From assembly GCF_902833085.1 (NCBI RefSeq), contig NZ_CADFEB010000016.1:1-64000 (forward strand): a DNA stretch of 64,000 nt. The letters are read 5' to 3'. Below the pieces are notes generated by a model. That model made no database searches. It was not told where the DNA came from and saw nothing but the letters and a program-made list of their open reading frames with translations. The DNA is from Burkholderia ubonensis (lineage in GTDB: Bacteria; Pseudomonadota; Gammaproteobacteria; Burkholderiales; Burkholderiaceae). Both the position numbers and the translations under genes were made by a program. Positions 54,055-62,898 of the stretch are shown one piece after another; position 1 is the stretch's first letter; the number at the start of each line of letters is the position of its first letter.

Positions 54055-55565
54055 AAACGCCCACACTGACCATCGAAATCGACCGGCAACATCAGTTGCC
54101 GATCTATCTGCAGATTTGCGAGCGGTTCAGGACCGCGATCGCCGCGGGCCACCTGCGTCCCGGCGATCGCGTCCCCGCGCTGCGCGGTCTGGCGACGCAG
54201 CTGAACACGGCACGCGGTACCGTCGAACAGGCTTACACGATCCTGGTCGACGAGGGATATCTGCAAATGCGCGGCGCGGCAGGCACGTTCGTATCGCCGT
54301 CCCTGCCGAAATCGCTGACGCGGTCGGCGCCCGCGCGACCCGACGGACACGCATGGCAAGTCGAAAACGCCGACTTGCTCCGGGCGCCGGGCATGTCGCG
54401 CGACAGTCCGCCTGCGCAGCGCCCGCAGCCCATCGCCGTCGCGATGAGCGGCGAGCCGCGCCCGTTGCAACCCGGGGTCCCTGCGCTCGACGCATTTCCG
54501 CGCAAGGTATGGCACCGGCTCGTATCGCTGCGCGCGCGCAGCGGCGAACGCACATTGCTGGGCTATCCGCATCCGGCCGGTTACCGGCCGCTGCGCGAAC
54601 ACATCGCCACCTATCTGGGCTTGTCGCGCGGCGTCACCTGCATGCCGGAACAGGTGTTCATCACCAGCGGCTACCGTGCCACGCTGGAACTCGTGCTGCG
54701 CAGCCTCGCGCGTCCCGACGACCGCATCTGGTTCGAGGATCCCGGCTATCTGCTCGCACGCAGCTTCCTGTCCGAGACCGGGGTGCAATTCGTCCCGGTG
54801 CCGGTGGACGCCGACGGGATCGACGTCGAACGCGGCATGCAACTGGACGCGCACGCACGCTTCGCGCTGGTGACGCCGTCGCATCAGAGCCCGCTCGGGC
54901 ACACGCTGTCGCTTTCCCGGCGTATCGCATTGCTGGATTGGGCTGAAAAAACGTCGGGCTGGATCGTCGAGGACGACTACGACAGCGAGTTTCGCTATCT
55001 CGGCCGCCCGCTGCCCGCGTTGAAGAGTCTCGACCGGCGGGATCGCGTGATCTATTGCAGCACCTTCAGCAAGGCGATGTACCCCGGCTTGCGGCTTGCG
55101 TACGCGGTCGTGCCGGAGCGCGCGGTGGAGCGCGTCGAACGCGTGGCGTGCAGCATGAATGCCGGCTCGCCGACGCTGTTGCAGGCGGCCCTGGCGGATT
55201 TCATCGAGCAGGGGCACTTTGCCCGGCATCTGAAGCGCATGCGCACGCTGTACGGCGAGCGACGCACGCTGATCGTGCACGCATTACGGCAGGCGTTCGG
55301 CGAGCGGCTGATCGTCGAATTGCCGTCCGGCGGCATCCAGTTCGCGGTGCGGTTCGTCGACGGGCCCGAAGGGCCGGTCGACGACGTCGCCGTTGCCGCG
55401 CGCGCCCGCGACGCGGGGCTCGCGGTGTTGCCGCTGTCGATCTGGTACACGAACAGCCACACGCGGCAAACGCCGCGCGGCCTCATCATCGGGTTCGCGA
55501 ACATCGCCGATGCGGCCGAAGCGCACCGTCACGCGCAAACGCTGCGCGCGTGCCTGGGCCGCTGA
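54051..55565 (+). CDS. MocR/PdxR-type transcriptional regulator
   Basis: A 504-residue fusion of a GntR-type winged helix (residues 10-80, LPIYLQICERFRTAIAAGHL and ALRGLATQLNTARGTVEQAY) to a class I aminotransferase-like domain. The PLP Lys is probably Lys341 in STFSKAMYPGL, and DDYDSEFRY is the family motif. These proteins sense PLP or an aldimine and regulate divergent or nearby genes. The start ATG at 54051 is very close to the promoter dyad, so the leader is short. Its flanks recur around 62.8 kb. Confidence 0.9.
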   Translation: MQTPTLTIEIDRQHQLPIYLQICERFRTAIAAGHLRPGDRVPALRGLATQLNTARGTVEQAYTILVDEGYLQMRGAAGTFVSPSLPKSLTRSAPARPDGHAWQVENADLLRAPGMSRDSPPAQRPQPIAVAMSGEPRPLQPGVPALDAFPRKVWHRLVSLRARSGERTLLGYPHPAGYRPLREHIATYLGLSRGVTCMPEQVFITSGYRATLELVLRSLARPDDRIWFEDPGYLLARSFLSETGVQFVPVPVDADGIDVERGMQLDAHARFALVTPSHQSPLGHTLSLSRRIALLDWAEKTSGWIVEDDYDSEFRYLGRPLPALKSLDRRDRVIYCSTFSKAMYPGLRLAYAVVPERAVERVERVACSMNAGSPTLLQAALADFIEQGHFARHLKRMRTLYGERRTLIVHALRQAFGERLIVELPSGGIQFAVRFVDGPEGPVDDVAVAARARDAGLAVLPLSIWYTNSHTRQTPRGLIIGFANIADAAEAHRHAQTLRACLGR

Positions 55566-55602
55566 CGCGCGGTACGCGGCAACCGCATGCGTCGGTGCGC
55601 GC

Positions 55603-55652
55603 CAGGGTCCGGATGGGTGTCCGACGGGAAACATGCGATCGCCCCGGACGGC
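55603..55652. repeat. Duplicated block 2, copy A (downstream of MocR gene)
   Basis: This 50-bp block begins 37 bp after the MocR stop codon and matches 62899-62948 with 3 mismatches. Together with block 1 it brackets the MocR coding region almost exactly. Confidence 0.9.
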
Positions 55653-55676
55653 GAGGACGTCGAAATATTTTCGCTT

Positions 55677-55690
55677 TTGACTTGAATCAA
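55677..55690. promoter_or_regulatory. FNR/ANR-type box upstream of cytochrome c
   Basis: TTGAC-TTGA-ATCAA differs from the FNR/ANR consensus TTGAT-N4-ATCAA at one position. It is about 135 bp before the di-haem cytochrome gene, on an AT-rich background. It suggests induction at low oxygen. Confidence 0.6.
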
Positions 55691-55823
55691 GATTGCCGTC
55701 TTCCGGCACTCTCACACTGCAAGCATTGGCCAGCTATGGAAAACATTGGTGTCGAAGCAAGCGACCGATGCCTGTCGTGTGGTTGCACCGCGGTTCGGCC
55801 GGCAGCAAGGAAAGGTGAAGAAG

Positions 55824-56429
55824 ATGCGTCTCTTGCCGTTGTCACTGCTACCGATCGTCATCGCGATCGGCAGCTTCCCGTTGCTCGCTCGCGCTGAGGA
55901 CGGGGAGCGTCTCGCCCAGCAGCTCTGTGCCACTTGCCACGGTGCTCGCGGACACAGCGAATCACCCATGTTCCCGCGCTTGAGCGCTCAGACACCGGAA
56001 TATCTCGCCATGCAGCTCAAGGGCTTCCGCGAGCACACGCGGGGCGAGACGCATGCGCGCGCGTATATGTGGGGCATCGCGTCGCGGCTCGACGATGTGA
56101 CGATCGCATCGCTTGCCGACTATTACTCGCATCAGCAGCCGGTGCATGGCAACGCAGGCGACGCCGCGCTGATGGCGCGAGGGAAGGATATTTTCGAGCA
56201 TGGCGCCCCGGACCGGGGCACCCCGGCATGCGCGTCGTGCCACGGCGCGCAAGGCCAGGGTGCCGGCGTATTTCCGCGGCTTGCGGGACAACACCATAAC
56301 TACTTGCTTCGGCAGATCGAGTTCTTCAAGAACGGGACGCGCGCCAATGCCCCCGTCATGACGTCCGTTGCTCACACACTGGATGCCGACGACGCCAAAG
56401 CGGTCGCCACATGGCTCGAAGCGCAGTAG
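55824..56429 (+). CDS. Di-haem cytochrome c (c4-like)
   Basis: A 201-residue periplasmic protein with a signal peptide (about residues 1-24, LLARA/ED). It has two haem-binding motifs, CATCH at 35-39 and CASCH at 136-140, each in its own cytochrome c domain. The repeated PRLSAQTPEYLAMQLKGF and PRLAGQHHNYLLRQIEFFKN pattern is typical of cytochrome c4. It probably passes electrons to a terminal oxidase or reductase. The ATG at 55824 is preceded by AAGGAAAGG. It lies behind an FNR-type box. Confidence 0.9.
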   Translation: MRLLPLSLLPIVIAIGSFPLLARAEDGERLAQQLCATCHGARGHSESPMFPRLSAQTPEYLAMQLKGFREHTRGETHARAYMWGIASRLDDVTIASLADYYSHQQPVHGNAGDAALMARGKDIFEHGAPDRGTPACASCHGAQGQGAGVFPRLAGQHHNYLLRQIEFFKNGTRANAPVMTSVAHTLDADDAKAVATWLEAQ

Positions 56430-56492
56430 TGTTGGCGACGATCCCTGCAAGGATCCGGTCAGCGCAATTCGAGCCAGATGAGAGATTCTGCG

Positions 56493-57569
56493 TCATTTCA
56501 TGCGGTACCACGCGATGCCGCCGTTATCGAGTTTCATCTCGGCCTCGCCCCGCTGCAGCAGATAGTTCAGATGCGCAATGCTCTCACCGGTGGCCACCTC
56601 CAGTAGATCGGGATCGCGCCCTATGGGACGCGAGAACAACTGCGCAAATACGTCAACTGCTCGCCTCGGTTCCCGCAACGCCTCCCGCACGCGATTCAAT
56701 GCAAGGTGCTGGCTACGCTTCAGATAGCCGAGCCGACGGTGGAGCCCGCGAAACGGCTCGTCGTGACCCGGCAAAACCAGGACATCATCGGGTATCTCCC
56801 GCCGCATCTTGTCGATTGAATCCAGCCAGCCGCCCATCGGATCGGCGTCCGGTTCGGTCGGGATGACGGAAACGTTGGGCGAAATACGCGGCAGCACCTG
56901 ATCGCCCGAAATCAGCAGCTTTAATTCAGAACAATGGAAGCACGCATGCTCCGGCGAGTGCCCGGTGCCAACGACGACGCGCCACACGTGATCGCCGATG
57001 CGCAGTTCGTCGCCGTCACGCACGCGCCGATAACTGTCCGGCGGCGCGTACATATACTTGCCGAAGCCGCCGAAGCAAGTGCGGCAGACGTCGATCGCAT
57101 CTTCGTCCCAGCCTGCCGTTCTATAGAAGTTCACGACGTCGTCGGGCATATCGCGACCGACATCGGCCGCGACAACGCGGCACATCAGGTATTCCGTCCG
57201 TGTCATCCAGAGCCGGCAGCCGAACTTTCGCGTCAGCCATCCTGCCAAGCCACTATGATCCGGGTGCGCGTGCGTGACGAAGACCCGTGTCAGTCCACCC
57301 TGCGCCAGCGCACCACCATCGGCGAAGAGCCCCCGCCATGCCTCTGCGGTGTCGCCGGTCTGCAGTCCGGTGTCAAAAGCCGCCCACCCGTTGCCGTCCC
57401 GCACGGCCCACAGATTGACGTGACTCATCAGGCTGAGCGGCATCGGCATACGCATCCACGACACCCCGGGCGCAACCTCGCGCGCCGCCCCTGGTACCTC
57501 CGCCTCGCCGCACGGGTAATCCAGAACGGGTCTGGTCTCAACCGGAGTGACCAGGGTGTCGTCGCTCAT
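56493..57569 (-). CDS. Metallo-beta-lactamase-fold hydrolase
   Basis: A 358-residue MBL-fold protein with the dinuclear-metal motif THAHPDHSG, then the Cys-rich VCRTCFGGFGKY, GTGHSPEHACF, SGDQVLPRISPNVSV and VLPGHDEPF. It is a broad-class hydrolase, not a beta-lactamase by inference. Similar proteins occur beside low-oxygen-induced genes. The start is the ATG at 57567-57569; a TTG at 57654-57656 is in frame. It is convergent with the cytochrome gene, and an FNR-type box lies about 140 bp upstream. Confidence 0.82.
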   Translation of the reverse strand: MSDDTLVTPVETRPVLDYPCGEAEVPGAAREVAPGVSWMRMPMPLSLMSHVNLWAVRDGNGWAAFDTGLQTGDTAEAWRGLFADGGALAQGGLTRVFVTHAHPDHSGLAGWLTRKFGCRLWMTRTEYLMCRVVAADVGRDMPDDVVNFYRTAGWDEDAIDVCRTCFGGFGKYMYAPPDSYRRVRDGDELRIGDHVWRVVVGTGHSPEHACFHCSELKLLISGDQVLPRISPNVSVIPTEPDADPMGGWLDSIDKMRREIPDDVLVLPGHDEPFRGLHRRLGYLKRSQHLALNRVREALREPRRAVDVFAQLFSRPIGRDPDLLEVATGESIAHLNYLLQRGEAEMKLDNGGIAWYRMK

Positions 57570-57710
57570 TTCGGTATCACCGATTGATCGATGCGTGCGG
57601 GCTGGATTCAACGTCGGGCTTTGCGGGACGTTTCCCTCGCCGCACGAGTCGATCAATGCAGTAAATCAAAGCAGCCTCTCGTCAACTTCGACCTTTCAGG
57701 CGACCGCATA

Positions 57711-57724
57711 TTGACGTGAATCAA
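57711..57724. promoter_or_regulatory. FNR/ANR-type box upstream of the MBL-fold gene
   Basis: Read on the minus strand the sequence is TTGAT-TCAC-GTCAA, one mismatch from TTGAT-N4-ATCAA. It lies about 140 bp upstream of the MBL-fold gene. Shared with the cytochrome c gene, it points to a small low-oxygen regulon. Confidence 0.6.
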
Positions 57725-57815
57725 GAGATCAGTCCATCGAGCTATCGAGACGGCGCCGAAGCAAACCAGTAGTGCCGGGGTCGCGTGAGCACGCGCCCTC
57801 GTCAATTGAAATGCG

Positions 57816-57857
57816 CATCCGCCCGCAACGCATCATGCAATGCGTTGCGGGCGGATG
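57816..57857 (-). terminator. pntB terminator hairpin, perfect 18-bp stem
   Basis: CATCCGCCCGCAACGCAT (57816-57833) pairs exactly with 57840-57857 across a 6-nt loop, 21 bp past the pntB stop. The minus-strand continuation (CGCATTTC) has a short T-run. The stem length is exceptional and should stop transcription or protect the pntAB message 3' end. Confidence 0.75.
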
Positions 57858-57878
57858 GCGGATGGCACGTCGCCGCGC

Positions 57879-59291
57879 TCAGGCCTTCAGCACCCCGAAG
57901 ATCTCGCCCAGCATCGACTTCGCGTCGCCGAACAACATACGGTTGTTGTCCTTGTAAAAGAGCGGGTTGTCCACGCCGGCATAGCCCGAGGCCATGCTGC
58001 GCTTCATCACGATCGAGGTCTTCGCCTTCCACACTTCCAGCACCGGCATGCCGGCGATCGGGCTCGCCGGGTCGTCCTGCGCCGCCGGGTTCACGATGTC
58101 GTTCGCGCCGATCACCATCGACACGTCGGCCTCGGGGAAGTCGCCGTTGATCTCGTCCATCTCGAGCACGATGTCGTACGGCACCTTGGCTTCGGCCAGC
58201 AGCACGTTCATGTGCCCCGGCATGCGGCCTGCCACCGGGTGAATCGCAAAGCGCACGTCGACGCCCTTTTCGCGCAGCAGCTTCGTGAGTTCGAACACCG
58301 TGTGCTGGGCCTGTGCAACGGCCATCCCATAGCCGGGTACGATGATCACGCGCTTCGCTTCGCGCAGCAGCTCGGCCGTCTCCGCCGCGCTCACCGCGAC
58401 CGCCTCGCCGGCCGGCTGCGCGCCGCCGCCCGCTGCCGCCGGTGCGCCCGCGCCGCTGCCGAAGCCGCCGGCGATCACGCTGATGAAGTTGCGGTTCATC
58501 GCGCGGCACATGATGTACGACAGGATCGCACCGGACGAGCCCACCAGCGCGCCGATCACGATCAGCAGGTCGTTGCCGAGCATGAAGCCGGTGGCCGCCG
58601 CCGCCCAGCCCGAGTAGCTGTTGAGCATCGACACCACGACCGGCATGTCGGCGCCGCCGATCGCCATCACCATGTGCACGCCGAACAGCAGCGAGATCAC
58701 CGTCATCACGACGAGCGGCGTCATGCCGTCCTGAATGCTCTCCGCATGCAGGAACGTGCGGCCATAGGCGATCACCACCAGCAGCGCGGCCAGGTTGAGC
58801 CAGTGCCGCGCCGGCAGCAGCAGCGGCTTGCCGCCGATCTTGCCCGACAGCTTGCCGAACGCGACGACCGAGCCCGCGAAGGTCACCGCGCCGATCAGGA
58901 TGCCGACGTAGATCTCGACTTCGTGGATGGCCTTCTCGGCGCCGGTGAACTGCACCGACGTATCGATGTAGCTGGCGAAGCCCACCAGGCAGGCCGCGAG
59001 GCCGACCAGGCTGTGCATCAGCGCCACCAGCTCGGGCATCTGCGTCATCTGCACCTTCTTCGCGGCGATGAGGCCGACGGCGCCGCCGACGACCAGCGCA
59101 GCGACGACGTACGGAATGCCCTCGGCCGACACGCGCGGACCGAGCACGGTGGCGAGCACGGCGATCAGCATCCCGATCATGCCGAGCAGGTTGCCGCGCC
59201 GCGCGGTCTCGGGATTGGCGAGCCCGCCGAGGCTGAGGATGAAGAGGATGGCCGCGCCGATGTAGGAGACGGTAGTCAGGTTGGAAGTCAT
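57879..59291 (-). CDS. pntB: NAD(P) transhydrogenase beta subunit
   Basis: A 470-residue membrane protein. It has about nine TM segments in the first 270 residues (YVVAALVVGGAVGLI, TPLVVMTVISLLFG), a linker rich in Gly, Ala and Pro, and the C-terminal NADP-binding dIII domain with VPGYGMAVAQAQ and IGANDIVNPAAQ. With PntA it uses the proton gradient to reduce NADP+ with NADH. It follows pntA after 13 bp. Confidence 0.95.
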   Translation of the reverse strand: MTSNLTTVSYIGAAILFILSLGGLANPETARRGNLLGMIGMLIAVLATVLGPRVSAEGIPYVVAALVVGGAVGLIAAKKVQMTQMPELVALMHSLVGLAACLVGFASYIDTSVQFTGAEKAIHEVEIYVGILIGAVTFAGSVVAFGKLSGKIGGKPLLLPARHWLNLAALLVVIAYGRTFLHAESIQDGMTPLVVMTVISLLFGVHMVMAIGGADMPVVVSMLNSYSGWAAAATGFMLGNDLLIVIGALVGSSGAILSYIMCRAMNRNFISVIAGGFGSGAGAPAAAGGGAQPAGEAVAVSAAETAELLREAKRVIIVPGYGMAVAQAQHTVFELTKLLREKGVDVRFAIHPVAGRMPGHMNVLLAEAKVPYDIVLEMDEINGDFPEADVSMVIGANDIVNPAAQDDPASPIAGMPVLEVWKAKTSIVMKRSMASGYAGVDNPLFYKDNNRMLFGDAKSMLGEIFGVLKA

Positions 59292-59304
59292 GGTTGTCGT
59301 CCCC

Positions 59305-60909
59305 TTATTTGCGGAACATCGCCAGCATGCGCCGCGTGACCGCGAAGCCGCCGAACATGTTGACGGCCGTGAGCGTCAGCGCGCCCACCGCCAGGCCCAG
59401 GATCAGCCCCGACGGCCGGTCGCCCGCGCCGCCTGCCAGTTCGCCCAGCGGAGGCGCGACCTGCACCAGCGCACCGATCGCGATGATCGACGAGATCGCG
59501 TTGGTCACGCTCATCAGCGGCGTGTGCAGCGACGGCGTGACGTTCCAGATCACCATGTAGCCGACGAAGCAGGCCAGCACGAACACCGTGAAGTGCGACA
59601 GGAAGCTGGACGGCGCGTACTGGCCGACCAGCAGGAACGCCAGCGCGCCGAGGCCGAACACGACGGCCAGCGCCTTGGCCGACATCGGCTCGCCGCTGTG
59701 GCCGTGACCTTTGGACTTCGCCGGCGCGGCTGCCGCGGGCGCGGCCGCCTGGGGCTTGGGCGCGACGGCCGCCTGCTTGATCGGCGGCGGCGGCCACGTG
59801 ACGTTGCCTTCCTTGATCACGGTGAGGCCGCGGATCGCATCGTCGTCGAAGTCGACGTTGATCGTGCCGTCCTTGGCCTTGCACAGCTCCTCGATCACGC
59901 GCAGCAGGTTGGTCGCATACAGCGTCGACGACTGCCGCGACAGGCGCGATGCGAGATCCGTATAGCCGACGATCGTCACGCCGTGGCGCACCACCGCCTC
60001 GCCGGGCACCGTGAGCTCGCAGTTGCCGCCTTGCTCGGCCGCCATGTCCACGATCACGCTGCCGGGCTTCATCGACTGCACCATCTCGGCGGTGATCAGC
60101 TTCGGCGCCGGCTTGCCGGGAATCAGCGCGGTGGTGATGATGATGTCGGCGTCCTTGGCCTGCTGCGCGTACATCGCGCGCTGCGCCTGCTGGAAGCCTT
60201 CGCTCATCACCTTCGCGTAGCCGCCGCCGCCCGAGCCTTCTTCCTCGTAGTCGACCTTGACGAACTCGCCGCCCAGCGACTTGACCTGATCGGCCACTTC
60301 GGCGCGCGTGTCGTTGGCGCGCACGATCGCGCCGAGACTGGCCGCGGTGCCGATCGCAGCCAGCCCCGCCACGCCGGCACCGGCGATGAAGACCTTGGCC
60401 GGCGGAACCTTGCCGGCGGCGGTGACCTGGCCGTTCAGGAAGCGGCCGAACGCATGCGCGGCCTCGATCACCGCGCGGTAGCCGCTGATGCCGGCCATCG
60501 ACGTGAGCGCATCCATCTTCTGGGCACGCGACAAGGTGCGCGGCAGCGAATCGATCGCCAGCACCGTGGCCCGCTTGGCGGCCAGCTGCTGCATCAGCTC
60601 GGGGTTCTGCGCGGGCCAGACGAAGCCGATCAGCGTGCCGCCGTCGCGCATCAGCGCCACTTCGTCGCTGCTCGGGGGGCGCACCTTGAACACGATGTCG
60701 CTGCCGGACCAAAGTTCGGCGGCTGAAGCCACGACCTCGGCGCCGGCCGCGTGATAGGCGGCGTCGTCAAAATTCGCGCCGGCACCGGCGCCGCTTTGGA
60801 CGGCCACCGAAAACCCCAGCTTGATCAGTTTCTCGACCACCTCGGGCACGCTCGCCACGCGCCGTTCCCCGGTGGTTGTCTCCAGAGGAATTCCAATCCG
60901 TAATGTCAT
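59305..60909 (-). CDS. pntA: NAD(P) transhydrogenase alpha subunit
   Basis: A 534-residue subunit of the E. coli type (whole alpha chain, not split into A1/A2). The NAD-binding dI domain covers about residues 1-380 (RIGIPLETTTGERRVAS, KVFIAGAGVAGLAAIG, RANDTRAEVADQVKSLG). An Ala/Pro/His-rich linker follows, then four C-terminal TM segments (from about 430, ALAVVFGLGALAFLLVG). The start at 60907-60909 (MTLRIGIPLE) is standard. It heads the pntAB operon; no FNR box was found directly upstream. Confidence 0.95.
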   Translation of the reverse strand: MTLRIGIPLETTTGERRVASVPEVVEKLIKLGFSVAVQSGAGAGANFDDAAYHAAGAEVVASAAELWSGSDIVFKVRPPSSDEVALMRDGGTLIGFVWPAQNPELMQQLAAKRATVLAIDSLPRTLSRAQKMDALTSMAGISGYRAVIEAAHAFGRFLNGQVTAAGKVPPAKVFIAGAGVAGLAAIGTAASLGAIVRANDTRAEVADQVKSLGGEFVKVDYEEEGSGGGGYAKVMSEGFQQAQRAMYAQQAKDADIIITTALIPGKPAPKLITAEMVQSMKPGSVIVDMAAEQGGNCELTVPGEAVVRHGVTIVGYTDLASRLSRQSSTLYATNLLRVIEELCKAKDGTINVDFDDDAIRGLTVIKEGNVTWPPPPIKQAAVAPKPQAAAPAAAAPAKSKGHGHSGEPMSAKALAVVFGLGALAFLLVGQYAPSSFLSHFTVFVLACFVGYMVIWNVTPSLHTPLMSVTNAISSIIAIGALVQVAPPLGELAGGAGDRPSGLILGLAVGALTLTAVNMFGGFAVTRRMLAMFRK

Positions 60910-61265
60910 ATCGTGAATTGTCGGTTGAGGCCGTCGCAAGAATCCGGGCCTTCGTTTCAAGTTACCGGACTCGAAATGGTCGACGAGGATGATCTCGCTC
61001 TCGCGCCGTGCCAACCGGATCAGAGGTGCCAAGCATATCGAGTGTCGGACTCTTCCTGAAATTTATCTTTTGAATCGATCGGCATTCAATTCGTGAATCC
61101 CCTTCCGGGTTGCGCATGACCTGCGGCGCGACCGCGATCGGGTCATGGGCGCAACTGAAGTCCGGCATGCCCATTCCCATGTAGTAACCGTCACAAGAAT
61201 CTCACGCCGGACCGTCACCCTACCAGATTCGAGTGTGGCCGTTGTGTCGTGCGCCCGGAATAGCG
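60910..61265. other. Upstream region of pntAB
   Basis: A gap of about 355 bp up to the decayed SDR fragment. It contains an inverted repeat TTGAAT-N8-ATTCAA at 61070-61089. The minus-strand element TTGAAT, 18 bp, TAAATT there (61089 to 61060) is a tentative promoter about 145 bp upstream of pntA. No gene could be supported. Confidence 0.35.
61060..61089 (-). promoter_or_regulatory. Tentative pntAB promoter overlapping an inverted repeat
   Basis: The minus-strand sequence has TTGAAT (61089-61084), an 18-bp spacer and TAAATT (61065-61060), about 145 bp upstream of the pntA start. The -35 element is one arm of TTGAAT-cgatcggc-ATTCAA. Both elements deviate from consensus, so this is only a guess. 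Confidence 0.3.
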
Positions 61266-61390
61266 TTAAAACCCGATCGACAGGCCACCGCACACGAACA
61301 ACGTTTGTCCCGTGACGAAGCTCGCCTGCGGCGAAGTGACGAACGCGACGGCACAAGCCACGTCTTCCGCGGGTCGCGATTCAGAGCCGT
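61266..61390 (-). pseudogene. 3' fragment of a short-chain dehydrogenase (SDR) gene
   Basis: The frame reads SRPAEDVACAVAFV then TSPQASFVTGQTLFVCGG and LSIGF ending at TAA (61266-61268). This is the standard SDR C-terminal pattern (EDVA..V.FL.S..ASFVTGQTL.VCGG), but no upstream SDR sequence (Rossmann motif or Tyr-x3-Lys) can be found. Only about 40 of about 250 codons survive. Confidence 0.75.
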
Positions 61391-61436
61391 GGTGACTTGT
61401 GCTTCCGTCCACGCACAACCCATCTTCACGAACGCT

Positions 61437-61964
61437 TCACGCCGCCAGTCCCGCCGATGAAGCGTCCGCGATATCCGGGTTGAACCGCGTCGTGCAGTTC
61501 AGGTCGAGTGCGCGTATCTGCTCGGTCATGAAGTCGACGAAGGTCCGAATGCGCGTCGGAAGATGTTGCCGGCTGAGATAGCAGATATAGTGGCCGCGAT
61601 CTTCCGGCACATGGTTCGCCAGCGCGACAACGAGTTCGTTCGATGCGACGTGGTCGCGTATCTGATAACCCGCCATCTGCGCAATGCCCGATCCGTTCAG
61701 AACCGCGCGCAACACCAGATCCGCGTCGTTGAACGTGAGGCGGGCCGTCGGCAGGTACTTTTGCACGCGGCCGTCGACGTTGAATTCCCATTCGAATACG
61801 CGACCGCCGGCAAAACGGAAATTGATGCACTCGTGCCGGCCCAATTCCTCCAGGCTCTGCGGGAGGCCATACCTGGCCACATACGACGGCGCCGCGCAGA
61901 GCGCCATCTGCATCGGAACCAGTTGCCGGGCAATGATGCTGGAGTCCTCGATGCGTCCGATCAG
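61437..61964 (-). pseudogene. LysR regulator fragment lacking the DNA-binding domain
   Basis: About 175 codons of a LysR effector-binding domain remain: LIGRIEDSSIIARQLVPM, then ALCAAPSYVARYGLPQSLEE, LGRHECINFRF and GHYICYLSRQHLPTRIRTFV to a TGA at 61437. The helix-turn-helix and first part of the domain are missing. At its 5' side the frame runs directly into the end of the NmrA-like gene (stop at 61961), so the junction is a deletion or recombination point. Confidence 0.8.
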
Positions 61965-62704
61965 GTTCTCGCGAGCCACTGGTCGAGACCGATGCGGCCG
62001 AGCCGCGCAGGCCCGAGCGGCACCAGCGATTTTTCCTCGACGCGGCCGCCGTAGTAGCGGGCGTCGCGATCGGTCACCACCGCGCGCGTGTCGCCGATCG
62101 ACTTCAGATAGCGCGCGACGATCTCCGCGAACGGTGCGCGATCCGGGCCCGCGATCTCGACCGTGCCGTTCAGCGGCCCGGCAAGCGCGATCTGCGCGAC
62201 GAGCACCGCGACGTCTTCCGCGGCGATCGGCTGGAACAGTCCGTCGCCGATGCGGACCGTGCCGCCCTCCGTGCCGAAATCCGCGATACCGCCGATGAAC
62301 TCCATGAATTGCGTGGCACGCACGATCGTGTACGGCACGCCCGCCGCTTCGATCGCCTGCTCCTGCGCGACCTTGGCCGCGAAATAACCGTTCTCCGGCA
62401 TCCGGTCGCAGCCGACGATCGACAGCGCGACGTGATGGCGCACGCCGGCAGCCACTTCGGCCTTGCCGAGATTGCGTGCCGACGTGCGGAAGAAGTCCAG
62501 CACCGCCTGCGGTTCCCATGACGGCGCATTCGCCAGGTCCACGACGACGTCCGCGTCCGTCAATGCGTCGGTCAGGCCTTCGCCCGTGATGGTATTGACG
62601 CCGGTGCGCGGCGAGGCGGCAAGCGCCTGATGGCCCGCTTCGCCGAGCAGCGTGACCACACGCGAGCCGATCAGGCCCGAACCGCCTATGACAACGATCT
62701 TCAT
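61961..62704 (-). CDS. NmrA-like NAD(P)-binding protein (SDR family)
   Basis: A 247-residue atypical short-chain dehydrogenase. It starts MKIVVIGGSGLIGSRVVTLL (Rossmann motif) and has VDLANAPSW, YTIVRATQFMEFI and QPIAAEDVAVLVAQ, like YwnB/NmrA-type NAD(P)H-binding proteins. The function is not assigned; homologues act as redox sensors or reductases. AGGAG sits about nine bases before the ATG at 62702-62704. Its upstream region carries the duplicated MocR-flank sequence, so it may be a MocR target (inference). Confidence 0.85.
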   Translation of the reverse strand: MKIVVIGGSGLIGSRVVTLLGEAGHQALAASPRTGVNTITGEGLTDALTDADVVVDLANAPSWEPQAVLDFFRTSARNLGKAEVAAGVRHHVALSIVGCDRMPENGYFAAKVAQEQAIEAAGVPYTIVRATQFMEFIGGIADFGTEGGTVRIGDGLFQPIAAEDVAVLVAQIALAGPLNGTVEIAGPDRAPFAEIVARYLKSIGDTRAVVTDRDARYYGGRVEEKSLVPLGPARLGRIGLDQWLART

Positions 62705-62782
62705 CGCAAAATCTCCTGACGAAAGGATTTCATTGAACGCGCGACGCATGTGACGGGCGCCGTATCCGATCAAGGCGGTCAT

Positions 62783-62866
62783 GGCCGTCGCATCGCGTGA
62801 TGCCATTGTGGAAGAATCATGTCCTATCCATCAGTGCCAAGAATCGTCGATCGGACTGGTCCATGC
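62783..62866. repeat. Duplicated block 1, copy B
   Basis: Matches 53971-54054 over 84 bp with five substitutions and no gaps. The dyad GGAC-TG-GTCC and the ATG that starts MocR in copy A are both preserved, but the reading frame diverges right after it. Confidence 0.9.
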
Positions 62867-62898
62867 CGTGTCTGTTCGCGTCGCTCACGAGACCGTGT

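Larger units (their letters stand above)
57570..57878. other. Intergenic region upstream of the MBL-fold gene
   Basis: This 309-bp gap lies between the MBL-fold gene start and the pntB stop. It contains an FNR/ANR-type box (57711-57724) and the pntB terminator hairpin (57816-57857). No gene is seen. Confidence 0.5.
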
